Shown here piece by piece: positions 53,325 through 63,005 of a stretch of 64,000 bases of DNA. The position numbers and the translations under genes are program-made. The DNA comes from Sphingomonas sp. SUN019 (GTDB lineage: Bacteria; Pseudomonadota; Alphaproteobacteria; Sphingomonadales; Sphingomonadaceae), in assembly GCF_024758705.1 (NCBI RefSeq), contig NZ_CP096971.1, positions 1,736,001 to 1,800,000 of the forward strand, written 5' to 3'. Numbering within the stretch: the first letter of the stretch is position 1; every line of letters begins with the position of its first letter. Below the pieces are notes generated by a model. That model worked only from the letters and a program-made list of their open reading frames with translations. It was not told the DNA's origin and searched no databases.

Positions 53325-53632
53325 CGATATCCTCCGACGGTGAGCCGCAAGCGATAAGGATTTCTGATACTGGTAGCTACTGTATTTTGAATTTCCGACC
53401 ATAACCAGACCACCGGACGGGCGTCAGGTGACCGTGATGCACAGGCGATCGTGGTTGCGCCGATCAATCGACAGCCTTTGATCGTAGCCGCCTCTGGCGT
53501 CCACTGTCCCGTGCCGACCGATCAGCATTTTCGCATGCGGAGTGCGAAGATCGCTAATGCCGCCCGCGGCTATGGCGTCGTTACGGGAAGCCGGCCGCTT
53601 GCCGACCGGCCGGCTTCAAACTGCATAATTCC
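53325..53632. other. Intergenic region with hairpin
   Basis: No gene is supported. It holds the promoter of the minus-strand operon and, at 53587-53617, a perfect 11-bp hairpin (GAAGCCGGCCG/CGGCCGGCTTC, 9-nt loop) just beyond the TonB receptor stop on the minus strand. With no T-tract it may act as a weak terminator of the receptor transcript. Confidence 0.5.
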
Positions 53633-56600
53633 TTATCTGGTCTCCATCCGAATACCGGCGCGGAACGAGCGGCCCAGCAGATCCGAATAGGTGCTGTTCG
53701 CCGCCAGACCCGTTTCCGGGAGCAGCAGCGGCCAGCGGTCGAAGACGTTCGTCACGTTCAGGAACATCTGCGCATCGGCCCCGCCCATGTCGATCTTCGC
53801 GGTCAGGTTGAGATCGGCGTAGAACAGTCCCGAGACGCGATTGTCGTCATAGGTCGGGAATTGCGTGGTCGAAAGCGGGCAGCCGGTCTGGCATTCGATC
53901 CCGTTGGCGACGTATTTCCCTGCGCTCACCCCACGACCGACCGCTGTGATCGAGAAGCTGGACGTGTCGTAGGTGGCGCTGCCGCGATAGATCCATTTCG
54001 GCGTGCTCGCCTGCCCGCCATTCACGCCCACCGAGTTAAGCACCACGGTTCCGGGCACGCCGCTATCGAACCGGTTCTCGATATAGCGGGTGGCGATGCC
54101 GCGGAGCGTCAGCGCGCCATCGGCCTGATCGAACAGACGATCCAGCGGCAGGCGGTACGACGCGTCGATATCGACGCCGCGAACCTTCTGGCTGGCCGCG
54201 TTGAACGGCTGCGTGAGGATGATGAGATAGGGTTGCGCCGGGTTCTGCGTGCGCGCGGCATCGATCGAGATCACATCGCAGAGCGACTGCTCCCCTTGCG
54301 AGCACAGATCGACGATCGTCTGCGCGCTGAACGAGCCGATCCCCTTTTTCAGATTGATATCGAAATAATCGACCGAAACGTTGAACCCGGGCACGAAGCG
54401 CGGCGACAGCACCACGCCGACATTCCACTGATCGGACTTTTCTGGCCGGAGGTTGGCGTTGCCGGTCGCAAATCCGGAATAGCTGTAGGTCGCTTGCGGT
54501 GGCTGACCGGGTGCGACGAAGGACGGGCTGCCGCCCGGAAAATTGGGATTGCGCACCGCATCGCTGTTCGCCGTGCCGGCCGAGAACAGTTCGTTTAGGT
54601 TGGGCGCGCGGATATCGCGCGAACGCGTCACGCGAACGCGGATATCGTCGATCGGCTGCCAGGTCGCCCCCGCCTTCCACGTCGTGACATAGCCCGCGGT
54701 CGAATAACGCGTCGCGCGCGCCGCGCCGTTGAATTCGAGCCCGAAGCCCAACGGGACGACCGTCTCGAGATAGGCTTCCTTCACGTCATAGCTGCCGTTG
54801 GTCGGCAGATAGTTGCCGACCGACCACCGGTTGGTCGCGCCGGTCAAATTGCCGTTCGCGTCGCGAATGGGCACCGGCTGGAATTCGGCCGGCACGAAGC
54901 CCTTGATCTGTTCCTTGCGGTATTCCGCGCCGAGCGCGACGCTGACATCGCCCGCCCAGGTGGCGAACGGCGTCACCGATACGTTGAACGCCGCGTTATA
55001 TTGCTCGACCACTTCGTCGCGGTACGGATCGCCCAGCACGTAATCGAACGCCGCGGGGTTGGCGACGCCGATGCCGAGCCGGTTGAGCGGCACGCAGGCG
55101 CGATCGTCGTTCGTCGTGCTGGCGTCGACGTTAACCAGGCACTGGATCGACCCGGCAGCATAGCCGCCCGTGTTCCCCGCCGGTGCGAACACCGCCGCGG
55201 TCGCATTGTTCATGCGCGTGACGTTCATGATGTCGCGCAATTGCTCACGCAGCTTGGCGCGTCCGTATTGGCCGTAGATGTTCCACGTCGCGTTCTTGCC
55301 GAACACCTCGGCATTGCCCTCCGCGCCGATCGCGTAACGCTGCACCTCGCGCTTGTTGTTGACCGCGCGGAACGGCAGGTCGGCCGCGGTCGTCGCGATC
55401 GTCACGCTGGTGATGCCGGTAAGGCGCGACGGTCCGAGCGTGTTGTACAGGAAGGCGTTGCAGGTCAGCGGCGCTGTGGCGGACGTCGCCGCCGTGCCGC
55501 AACCGGTCGCGGCGAGCGAGACGCCCGTCGCCAGATTCGGCCCGGCGTTGAACAGCACTTCCTGCCGGTTGTACGCGCCTTCCGCGAACAATTCGATCCC
55601 GTCGCCGACCTCGTAGCTCAGCCGTCCGAACACCCCGTGGCGATCGTCCAGCGGATCGAGGCCGATCCGCCGCCCCGAATCGTTGACCCGCCAGTCGCCA
55701 CCCTGCGTCAACGACGGTGCGGCGGTGCCGGTCGGTGAGGGGAAGGTCAGCGCGCCGTACTGATATTGCTGGATCGCCCCGCCTTGCCCGAAATAGGTGC
55801 CCCGCAGCCGGTTCGCCGTGCCCCCGGCCGATGCGGTGATGAGACCGCCCGGCGTCGAGTTCGCTGCGCCGACCTGACGACGGATCAGGAATTGCGGGGT
55901 GGTGCTGGTCGCGGTCCAATTGGGATCCTGAATGCGGACATATCCGGTCGCGTTCCAGTCGCGGTCGACCTGGAAAATGCCGTCGCGGTGCGCGAGTTCG
56001 GCCGACAGCAGGATATGGCCGCGATCGTCGCTGCCGAACGCCATGCCGCCCGCGACGCTGAACGAATAATTCTGACCATCGCCCTTGTCGGTGATGCCGC
56101 TGTCGATCGCGACCTTCAGCCCCTTGTACTTCTTGTCGAGCGCAAAGTTGACGACGCCCGCGACCGCGTCCGAGCCGTAGGCTGCGGACGCACCGCCGGT
56201 GACGACCTCGACGCTCTTGATCAGCGCCTGCGGGATCGTGTTGACGTCGACCAGCCCGGTGATCGTCGAGCCGACCGAACGCCGACCGTCGAGCAGCACC
56301 AACGTGCGGATTTCGCCCAGGTTGCGCAGGTTCAGCGCGTTGATCCCGGCCTGTCCGCTGGACAGGTTCAGGCGCGAGTTGGACGGGCGGGTCGAACCGG
56401 CGAGCGAGGGCAATTGGTTGACGAAATCGGCGATGTTGTTCGACGGCGAGGAGTTCTGGATTTCCTCCTGCGTCAGCACGGTCAGCGGCGTCGGGGCCTG
56501 GAAGCCGTCACGCGCCACGCGCGAACCGGTGACGATGACGTCCTCCCCGGCCTCGTTCTGCGGCGTCGCGGCGGGTTCCTGAAGGGACGCAGCGGTCTGC

Positions 56601-56689
56601 GCGGCGGCGGGCGAAACGGTCATCGCAATGGCCAGCGCCGCCCAGCTGCAGACGCTTGCCAGTCGCGGGAAATATCCAGGATTATTCAT
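53633..56689 (-). CDS. TonB-dependent receptor
   Basis: A 1018-residue outer-membrane receptor. Signal peptide ending SPAAAQ; TonB box region EDVIVTGSRVARDG; plug with VLLDGRRSVGSTITGLVDVNTIPQALIKSVEVVTGGASAAYGSDAVAGVVNF. This plug type is frequent in sphingomonads and other Proteobacteria for peptide- or glycan-like ligands. The C-terminus reads SFRAGIRMETR and lacks the terminal aromatic residue of the other three receptors here. It is divergent from a penicillin-acylase/D-aminoacylase/D-glutamate cluster, suggesting an N-acylated peptide ligand. GGGGG precedes the ATG. Confidence 0.93.
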   Translation of the reverse strand: MNNPGYFPRLASVCSWAALAIAMTVSPAAAQTAASLQEPAATPQNEAGEDVIVTGSRVARDGFQAPTPLTVLTQEEIQNSSPSNNIADFVNQLPSLAGSTRPSNSRLNLSSGQAGINALNLRNLGEIRTLVLLDGRRSVGSTITGLVDVNTIPQALIKSVEVVTGGASAAYGSDAVAGVVNFALDKKYKGLKVAIDSGITDKGDGQNYSFSVAGGMAFGSDDRGHILLSAELAHRDGIFQVDRDWNATGYVRIQDPNWTATSTTPQFLIRRQVGAANSTPGGLITASAGGTANRLRGTYFGQGGAIQQYQYGALTFPSPTGTAAPSLTQGGDWRVNDSGRRIGLDPLDDRHGVFGRLSYEVGDGIELFAEGAYNRQEVLFNAGPNLATGVSLAATGCGTAATSATAPLTCNAFLYNTLGPSRLTGITSVTIATTAADLPFRAVNNKREVQRYAIGAEGNAEVFGKNATWNIYGQYGRAKLREQLRDIMNVTRMNNATAAVFAPAGNTGGYAAGSIQCLVNVDASTTNDDRACVPLNRLGIGVANPAAFDYVLGDPYRDEVVEQYNAAFNVSVTPFATWAGDVSVALGAEYRKEQIKGFVPAEFQPVPIRDANGNLTGATNRWSVGNYLPTNGSYDVKEAYLETVVPLGFGLEFNGAARATRYSTAGYVTTWKAGATWQPIDDIRVRVTRSRDIRAPNLNELFSAGTANSDAVRNPNFPGGSPSFVAPGQPPQATYSYSGFATGNANLRPEKSDQWNVGVVLSPRFVPGFNVSVDYFDINLKKGIGSFSAQTIVDLCSQGEQSLCDVISIDAARTQNPAQPYLIILTQPFNAASQKVRGVDIDASYRLPLDRLFDQADGALTLRGIATRYIENRFDSGVPGTVVLNSVGVNGGQASTPKWIYRGSATYDTSSFSITAVGRGVSAGKYVANGIECQTGCPLSTTQFPTYDDNRVSGLFYADLNLTAKIDMGGADAQMFLNVTNVFDRWPLLLPETGLAANSTYSDLLGRSFRAGIRMETR

Positions 56690-56996
56690 GTCGCCCCCAA
56701 ATTATCTATATTCGCAACCGGTCTTCGTCGCCGGTCTGCTGCCGTGTCCCTCAGCGGCATCCGCCGATCGGTCGCCGCGGTCGCCCGCACCGCCGATCAT
56801 GTCGGATGGACCAAGGTGCGCGGCTGTGATGGCGAGCGTCAAGGTCCGATCGCCTTCCATCGGTTCATAAATCCATAACCTCAGTTTATATGTGATGCCA
56901 TAGATGAGGCCTATGGTCTGTCGCGCGCTTGCGATGGGATACGGCCTCACGGCTGGGTTAGTTTCGCCGCATCAGTGACCAAGGGAAAGTCAGCCG
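56690..56996. other. Divergent promoter region of receptor and acylase cluster
   Basis: About 300 bp without a gene. An inverted repeat CCATAG (56898-56903) / CTATGG (56911-56916) separated by 7 bp sits in an AT-rich stretch and is a possible operator shared by the two transcripts. No regulator gene is adjacent. Confidence 0.4.
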
Positions 56997-59348
56997 ATGA
57001 TCGACCGCCGATCTTTCCTGCACGGGTCGGCCGCGACCCTGACGTTGGTGCCAAGCTTCGCCGCGTTCGCACGGAAGCCCCACCCAACCGCAGAATTTCC
57101 TTCTGAACCGGTAGAGATCGTCAACGACTCGTATGGCGTGCCGCACATCCGCGCCGCCTCGATTCCCGACGCCTTCTTCGGGCAGGGGTACGTCGTCGCG
57201 CGCGACCGGATGTTTCAAATCGACCTGTCGCACCGCCGCGAGCTCGGCCGGATGGCGGAGGCGTTCGGGGCGGATTTCGCGAAGTACGATGCGGTCGCGC
57301 GGCTGTTCCACTATCGCGGCGATCTGGACGCCGAACTGCGCCGCGTGCCCGCCGATGTACTGGCCTGCGCGCGCGCCTATGTCGCCGGGATGAACCGCCG
57401 GATCGACGAAATCGCCGCCGACGCCAGTCTTCTGCCGCTGGAATATTCGATCCTGGGCATCGCGCCGCTGAGATGGGACGTGCGCGACTACGTCCTCGCG
57501 CGCGGCGGCGCGATCGGCAATGCCGACGACGAGGTGCGCCGGGCGCAGCTCGCCGCGTTGGGCCTGCTCGATCTCGACGCGATCGTCGCGCCGCTCAGGC
57601 CCGCATGGACGATGACCGTCCCCACGGGGCTCGATGCGGCGGCGGTATCCGACGCGGACCTCGGCGTCATGCGGCTGGGCCGTCTGCCGTTCGGCCCCGA
57701 CACCCCGACGCTCGACGCCGCGGAAACGCTGGTCGAGCGTGCCAACGCGGGCAGCAACGCGTGGACCGTCGCGCCGTCGCGCACCGCAACTGGACGCGCA
57801 ATCCTCGCCAACGATCCGCATCTCGGCATCGGCGGGTTCGGCCCGCGTCATGTCGCGCATCTGTCCGCGCCGGGGCTGGACGTGATCGGCGGCGGCGCGC
57901 CCGGCCTGCCCGGCATCATGCAGGGCCACACCGACCGTTTCGCGTTCGGGCGCACCAATTTCCATATCGACCAGCAGGATCTGTTCGTCCTCGACCTGCA
58001 TCCGGCCGACCCGGAACGCTACCGCCACGACGGCGGGTGGAAACGGTTCAGGCGCGTCGAAGCGACGATCGCGGTCAAGGACGCCGCGCCGCAGAGGGTC
58101 ACGTTGCGCTACAGCGTCCACGGCCCGGTCATCTCGCACGATCCCGCGCGCCGTCGTGCGACTGCTTTGGCCTCGATCGCGATGCAGCCCGGCGGCGCGG
58201 GGGCGTTCGCGATGATCGCCATCAACCTGGCGAAGGACTGGGCGTCCTTGCGGAAAGCCTTCCGGCTCCACCCGTCGCCGACCAATTTCCATTATGCCGA
58301 TGTCGACGGCAACACCGGCTGGCAGGTGATCGGCTTTGCGCCGGTGCGAAAGACCGGCGACGGGCTGCTCCCCGTCCCCGGCGACGGCCGCTACGACTGG
58401 ACCGGGATGCGCGATTTCACGTCGCTGCCGAACAGCTACAATCCGACCAAGGGCTGGTTCGCGTCGGCCAATCAGGACAATCTGCCCGCCAACTGGCCGC
58501 GCGACCGCATTCCCGCCTTCTCGTTTCGCGATCCGTACCGCTACGACCGGATCGTCGACGTGCTGGAGGCGCAGGACAAGCACAGTTTGGCCGACAGCGT
58601 CACGCTGCAGCACGACACATTGTCCACGCCCGCCCGCCAACTGATCGCGCTGCTGCCGACGCGCCTCTCGGCTGCGGGCGACATGTTGCGGCGATGGGAC
58701 GGACGGATCGACGGCAACAGCGCACCCGCCGCGCTGTTCGAAATCCTCTGGCGCGACCTGAGCAAAAAAATGCTCGCCACGATCGTGCCCGAGCGCGCCA
58801 AGACCCTCGTGACCGAAATCGCGCCGTCGGTGCTGCTCGGCCTGCTCGCGCATCCCGACGCGCGGCTGGGCGCCAATCCGGTGGCGGCGCGCGACGCGAT
58901 GGTCGACGCGGCGCTGGCCTCCGCCTGGACATCCGCACGCGACCTGCTCGGTCCCGATCCCGCGAGATGGCGCTGGGCGACGCTGCATCAGGTCCGCATC
59001 GCGCATCCCCTGGCACGCGTCCCAGCGATCGCTGCCGCCTTTCCCCCAATCGAGGGCGAGGGGTCGGGCGGCGATTCCTACACCGTCATGGCGCGCTGGC
59101 TGGGCAGCGGCCCCGGCTGGCGCACCGGCGGCGGCGCGAGCTACGTGCAGGTCATCGACGTCGGCGCGTGGGACAATTCGCTGATGCTGAACCTGCCCGG
59201 CCAGTCGAACGACCCGCGTTCGCCGCACTACCGCGACCAATATGCGCCGTGGATCGCCGGGCGGATGCAGCCGATGCTGTTCAGCCGCGCGGCGGTCGAT
59301 GCGCAGGTCGCCGGTCGCAAGACGCTGCAACCAAAGGCAATCCGATGA
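56997..59348 (+). CDS. Penicillin acylase family Ntn hydrolase
   Basis: A 783-residue periplasmic N-terminal-nucleophile hydrolase. Tat-like leader (IDRRSFLHGSAATLTLVPS); alpha-subunit from VEIVNDSYGVPHIRA; the autocleavage site is Gly252-Ser253 in ANAGSNAWTVAPSRTATG, with Ser253 the new N-terminal nucleophile of the beta-subunit; ANDPHL follows, as in the family, and later a conserved Asn in SANQDNLP. Members remove acyl groups from penicillins, cephalosporins, N-acyl-homoserine lactones or lipopeptides. Here the next genes handle acylated D-amino acids, so an N-acyl peptide is the better guess. Stop and next start overlap (ATGA at 59345). Confidence 0.91.
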   Translation: MIDRRSFLHGSAATLTLVPSFAAFARKPHPTAEFPSEPVEIVNDSYGVPHIRAASIPDAFFGQGYVVARDRMFQIDLSHRRELGRMAEAFGADFAKYDAVARLFHYRGDLDAELRRVPADVLACARAYVAGMNRRIDEIAADASLLPLEYSILGIAPLRWDVRDYVLARGGAIGNADDEVRRAQLAALGLLDLDAIVAPLRPAWTMTVPTGLDAAAVSDADLGVMRLGRLPFGPDTPTLDAAETLVERANAGSNAWTVAPSRTATGRAILANDPHLGIGGFGPRHVAHLSAPGLDVIGGGAPGLPGIMQGHTDRFAFGRTNFHIDQQDLFVLDLHPADPERYRHDGGWKRFRRVEATIAVKDAAPQRVTLRYSVHGPVISHDPARRRATALASIAMQPGGAGAFAMIAINLAKDWASLRKAFRLHPSPTNFHYADVDGNTGWQVIGFAPVRKTGDGLLPVPGDGRYDWTGMRDFTSLPNSYNPTKGWFASANQDNLPANWPRDRIPAFSFRDPYRYDRIVDVLEAQDKHSLADSVTLQHDTLSTPARQLIALLPTRLSAAGDMLRRWDGRIDGNSAPAALFEILWRDLSKKMLATIVPERAKTLVTEIAPSVLLGLLAHPDARLGANPVAARDAMVDAALASAWTSARDLLGPDPARWRWATLHQVRIAHPLARVPAIAAAFPPIEGEGSGGDSYTVMARWLGSGPGWRTGGGASYVQVIDVGAWDNSLMLNLPGQSNDPRSPHYRDQYAPWIAGRMQPMLFSRAAVDAQVAGRKTLQPKAIR

Positions 59349-60937
59349 ACCGTCTCGCCCTCGTCGCCTTGGTCGTCGCGCTCGCCGGTCCCGTGGTCGC
59401 CGCCCCCCGCGCCGATGTCGTCATCCGCGGCGGCACGATCTACACCGGCGCGGATGCCGCGCCGATCGTCGGCGACGTCGAGATATCGGGCGACCGCATC
59501 GTCTATGTCGGACCGACCCGCCGCACCGCCGCCGCGCGCATCGTCGACGCGAAGGGGCAGATCGTCGCCCCCGGCTTCATCGACTCGCACACTCACCCCG
59601 ACACCTACATCCGCAGCGCCGACGCGAAACAGCGGCTGAACCTGCCGTGGCTGGCGCAGGGCGTGTCGACGATCGTGACAGGCGTCGACGGCGGCGGCAC
59701 GCCCGACGTCGCCGACGACGCGCGCAAACTGACCGCGTCGGGAATCGGCACCAATCTGATCCCGTTCGTCGGCTTCGGCGCGATCCGCGCGCGCGTCCTG
59801 GGGCAGGACGATCGTGCGCCGATCCCATCCGAACTGGCGCAGGAAAAGGCGCTGGCCGCAAAGGCGATGTGCGAGGGCGCGTACGGACTGTCGACCGGGC
59901 TGTTCTATGCGCCGCAGAGCTTCGCGAAAACTGACGAGGTGATCGCGGTCGCGCGCGAGGCGGGCAGCCGCGGCGGGATGTACGACACGCACCAGCGCGA
60001 CGAATCCAACTATACGATCGGGCTGATCGCCAGCACGAAGGAAGCGATCGAGATCGGCCGGCAGGCGAAGATGCCGGTCCATTTCGCGCATCTGAAGGCG
60101 CTGGGCGTCGACCTGCAGGGCCAGGCGCCGCAACTGATCGCCACGATCGCGGCCGCGCGCGCCGCCGGGCAGGACGTCACCGCCGATCAATATCCGTGGC
60201 TTGCTTCAGGATCGAGCGTCGACGCCGCGCTGGTCCCGCGCTGGGCGAACGATGGCGGTTACGCAAAACTGATCGCGCGATTCGACGACCCCGCGACGCT
60301 TGTGAAGATCAGGCGCGAAATGGCCGAGAATCTGCGCCGTCGCGGCGGCAAGGAATCGATCCTGCTGACCAGCGAGGACCAGCCCTGGACCGGCCGGACG
60401 CTCGGCGAGATGGCGACGGCATGGAAACTCGATCCCGTCGACGCCGCGATCCGCATCCTGCGCGTTCCCGCCAGCGACGGCAAAGGTCCGGCGGGTGTCG
60501 GCATCGCCAGCTTCAACATGGCGGACCGCGATGTCGACCTGCTGATGAAGCAGCCGTGGGTCGTCACCAGTTCGGACGGATCGGACGGCCATCCGCGCCA
60601 ATACGCCACCTTCCCGCGCAAATATCAGGTCTACGTCCGCGATCGGAAGGTGATCGCGATACGCGACTTCATCCGCCGCTCGACCGGGGCGACCGCGGAC
60701 ATGTACCGGCTCGACCGGCGAGGTTACCTGCGCGCGGGATATTTTGCCGATGTCGTGGTGTTCGACCCCATCCGCTACGCGCCGCTCGCCGATTACGTCC
60801 GCCCCCGCGTGCCAACCGTCGGCGTCAAGGCGCTGTTCGTGAACGGGACGCTCGCACTGGCAGACGGCGCGACCACCGGTGCCGCTCCCGGGCGCGTGTT
60901 GCTGCGGCCGAAACCGGCTGGCTGCCCCGCATCATAG
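59345..60937 (+). CDS. Exported D-aminoacylase family amidohydrolase
   Basis: A 530-residue amidohydrolase of the N-acyl-D-amino-acid deacylase family with a signal peptide (MNRLALVALVVALAGPVVAA). Metal site: APGFIDSHTHPD, then VHFAHLKALG, and SSDGSDGHPR for the catalytic Asp. In classic D-aminoacylases a Cys (in a GNCG-like motif) is a zinc ligand; here the matching place reads VTGVDGGG, so it is a distinct subgroup, perhaps with Asp in that role. It likely frees D-amino acids from N-acyl-D-amino acids, supplying the D-glutamate steps downstream. The start overlaps the acylase stop. Confidence 0.86.
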   Translation: MNRLALVALVVALAGPVVAAPRADVVIRGGTIYTGADAAPIVGDVEISGDRIVYVGPTRRTAAARIVDAKGQIVAPGFIDSHTHPDTYIRSADAKQRLNLPWLAQGVSTIVTGVDGGGTPDVADDARKLTASGIGTNLIPFVGFGAIRARVLGQDDRAPIPSELAQEKALAAKAMCEGAYGLSTGLFYAPQSFAKTDEVIAVAREAGSRGGMYDTHQRDESNYTIGLIASTKEAIEIGRQAKMPVHFAHLKALGVDLQGQAPQLIATIAAARAAGQDVTADQYPWLASGSSVDAALVPRWANDGGYAKLIARFDDPATLVKIRREMAENLRRRGGKESILLTSEDQPWTGRTLGEMATAWKLDPVDAAIRILRVPASDGKGPAGVGIASFNMADRDVDLLMKQPWVVTSSDGSDGHPRQYATFPRKYQVYVRDRKVIAIRDFIRRSTGATADMYRLDRRGYLRAGYFADVVVFDPIRYAPLADYVRPRVPTVGVKALFVNGTLALADGATTGAAPGRVLLRPKPAGCPAS

Positions 60938-61026
60938 CCGGTGGTTATGGCGCGCGCCGCGCGCGCGATTGGCCGCCGCCTGCCCCCACGTCTTATGCCT
61001 AACCCTCCCTTCGATGCAGGTATGCG

Positions 61027-62064
61027 ATGATCCCCGGCCCCTTCCTCCTCTACCTCGGTCATTCGGACGACGAGGTCGGCATCAAGACCTCACGCGGGCT
61101 CGCCACCTTCCGCCGGGACGACTGCGTCGGCGAATGGCGGCATGACGATAGCCCGCTGACGCTCGGCCTGCCGCGGATGGGCGTGGCGGAGGCGTGCGCA
61201 GCAGGCGCGCGGACCTTGGTGCTGGGCATCGCCAATGCCGGCGGGCAGATGGAGGCCGCGCTGATCGAAGACGCGCTGATCGCGATCGCTGCGGGAATGA
61301 ACGTCGCGTCGGGACTGCACCAACGGCTGCGCGACGTACCAGCGTTGGTGGAGGCCGCGGCCGGGCTGGGCGTCACCCTGTTCGACGTACGCGATCCGCC
61401 CGCGCATCTGCCCGTCGGCAATGGCAAGCGCCGCGCAGGCAATCGCCTGCTGACTATCGGCACCGATTGTTCTGTCGGCAAGATGTACGCGACGCTCGCG
61501 CTGCAGGACGCGATGCGCCGCCGTCGCATCGCCGCTGATTTCCGCGCGACGGGGCAGACCGGCATTCTGATCGCGGGCGACGGCGTGCCGCTCGACGCGG
61601 TCGTGGCGGACTTCATCTCTGGCGCGATCGAGGCGATCACCCCGGCGCGTGACGACGACGGCTGGGATCTGATCGAGGGCCAGGGTTCGTTGTTCCACCC
61701 CTCCTTCGCGGGCGTGTCCACCGGCCTGCTGCACGGCGCGCAGCCGAAGGCGCTGGTGCTGTGCCACGATCCATTACGTGCGCACATGCGCGGGTTGCCG
61801 CATTACCAACTGCCCGACCTTGCGGCCTGCCTGGCCGCGAACCTGTCGGTCGCGCGGCTGACCAGTCCCGACGTGCAGGCGGTCGGCATCGCGCTCAACA
61901 CGGTGAAGCTGGGCGAGGCGGAAGCGCGCCGCCTGTGCGCCGACACCGGCGACACGCTCGGCCTGCCGTGCACCGACCCCTATCGCTTCGGGGCCGATCC
62001 GATCATCGACTGGATGCAGACATGCTTCGACATCTCGACGCCCGCCATGACCGCTTCGGCCTGA
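61027..62064 (+). CDS. dgcN: DUF1611 protein, D-glutamate N-acetyltransferase-like (DgcN)
   Basis: A 345-residue DUF1611 protein. N-terminal Rossmann-like domain (FLLYLGHSDDEVGIKTSRG), then a P-loop domain with Walker-A-like TIGTDCSVGKMYATLAL near residue 140 and LIEGQGSLFHPSFAGVSTGLLHGAQPKALVLCHDP. The family includes DgcN, which acetylates D-glutamate as the first step of a D-Glu to L-Glu route in marine bacteria and archaea; its partner DgcA is the next gene here, which strongly supports that role. Cytoplasmic. The 3' end overlaps dgcA by 43 bp. Confidence 0.85.
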   Translation: MIPGPFLLYLGHSDDEVGIKTSRGLATFRRDDCVGEWRHDDSPLTLGLPRMGVAEACAAGARTLVLGIANAGGQMEAALIEDALIAIAAGMNVASGLHQRLRDVPALVEAAAGLGVTLFDVRDPPAHLPVGNGKRRAGNRLLTIGTDCSVGKMYATLALQDAMRRRRIAADFRATGQTGILIAGDGVPLDAVVADFISGAIEAITPARDDDGWDLIEGQGSLFHPSFAGVSTGLLHGAQPKALVLCHDPLRAHMRGLPHYQLPDLAACLAANLSVARLTSPDVQAVGIALNTVKLGEAEARRLCADTGDTLGLPCTDPYRFGADPIIDWMQTCFDISTPAMTASA

Positions 62065-63005
62065 ACGCGCCGTTCCGCATTTCGCGCGGGGTCAAGACCG
62101 CCGCAGATGTGGTGACCGTCACGATCCGGCAGGGCGACATGGCAGGTCGCGGCGAGGGCGTACCCTATGCGCGCTATGACGAGACGATCGACAGCGCGCT
62201 GGCCGCTATCGCCGCAATCACGCCGCTGGTCGAGGCGGGGGCATCGCGCGAGGTCGTCGCGCAGTTCATGCCGCCCGGCGCAGCGCGCAACGCGGTCGAC
62301 AATGCGTTGTGGGATCTGGAGGCGCGGCTCGGCAATACCAGTGTCGCGGCGCTCGCCGGGATCGCCGAAGCGGTCCCCGTGCCGTCCGCGATCACGATCG
62401 GCATCGACTCGCCCGATGCGATGGCCGCCGCCGCCGCGCGCGTCGCCCGCGTGCCCTTGCTGAAGATCAAGGTCGACCGCGATCATGCCGAGGCGCAGAT
62501 CGCCGCGGTCCGCGCCGCCGCGCCCGATCCGCGGCTGATCGTCGATCCCAACGAGGGCTGGGGAATCAACGATGTGGTGCGATTGCAGGATTTCCTGGTG
62601 GCGCACCGCGTCGACCTGCTCGAACAACCGCTTCCAGCCGATGCGGACTGCGCATTGCGTAACATCGCGTCGCGCGTCCCGCTGTGCGCCGACGAATCGC
62701 TGCACACCGCGGCCGATCTCGATCTGCTCGCCGGGCGCTATGCGTTCGTGAACGTGAAGCTCGACAAGACCGGCGGCTTGACCGAAGCCCTCGCCCTCGC
62801 CGATGCGGCTAGGCGCAAGGGGTTCGGATTGATGGTGGGGTGCATGGTCTGTTCGTCGCTCGGCATCGCGCCTGCGCTGCTGCTCGCGGGGTCCGCCGAC
62901 TTCGTCGATCTTGACGGGCCATTGTGGCTGTCGGAGGATCGCGGGGGCGGGGTTGTTGACCGTGACGGGATGCTGTCCCCGCCAGCGCCCGGTTTCTGGG
63001 GTTGA
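62022..63005 (+). CDS. dgcA: Dipeptide epimerase / N-acetyl-D-glutamate racemase-like (DgcA)
   Basis: A 327-residue enolase-superfamily enzyme of the L-Ala-D/L-Glu epimerase group. Residues: KxK in LLKIKVDRDHA, metal ligands in VDPNEGWGI, LLEQPLP and LCADES, and the second general base in VNVKLDKTGG. With DgcN upstream, the expected job is racemising N-acetyl-D-glutamate to N-acetyl-L-glutamate; the alternative is L-Ala-D-Glu epimerisation in murein recycling. The ATG at 62022 overlaps dgcN by 43 bp, and the product starts MLRHLDARHDRFGLNAPFRI as expected for the fold. Confidence 0.86.
   Translation: MLRHLDARHDRFGLNAPFRISRGVKTAADVVTVTIRQGDMAGRGEGVPYARYDETIDSALAAIAAITPLVEAGASREVVAQFMPPGAARNAVDNALWDLEARLGNTSVAALAGIAEAVPVPSAITIGIDSPDAMAAAAARVARVPLLKIKVDRDHAEAQIAAVRAAAPDPRLIVDPNEGWGINDVVRLQDFLVAHRVDLLEQPLPADADCALRNIASRVPLCADESLHTAADLDLLAGRYAFVNVKLDKTGGLTEALALADAARRKGFGLMVGCMVCSSLGIAPALLLAGSADFVDLDGPLWLSEDRGGGVVDRDGMLSPPAPGFWG

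Noticed and set aside
57473..59344. Long plus-strand frame leading into the D-aminoacylase
   Set aside because: This part is an off-frame shadow of the acylase (Arg/Gly-rich, no domain). The real D-aminoacylase begins at ATG 59345 with a signal peptide.
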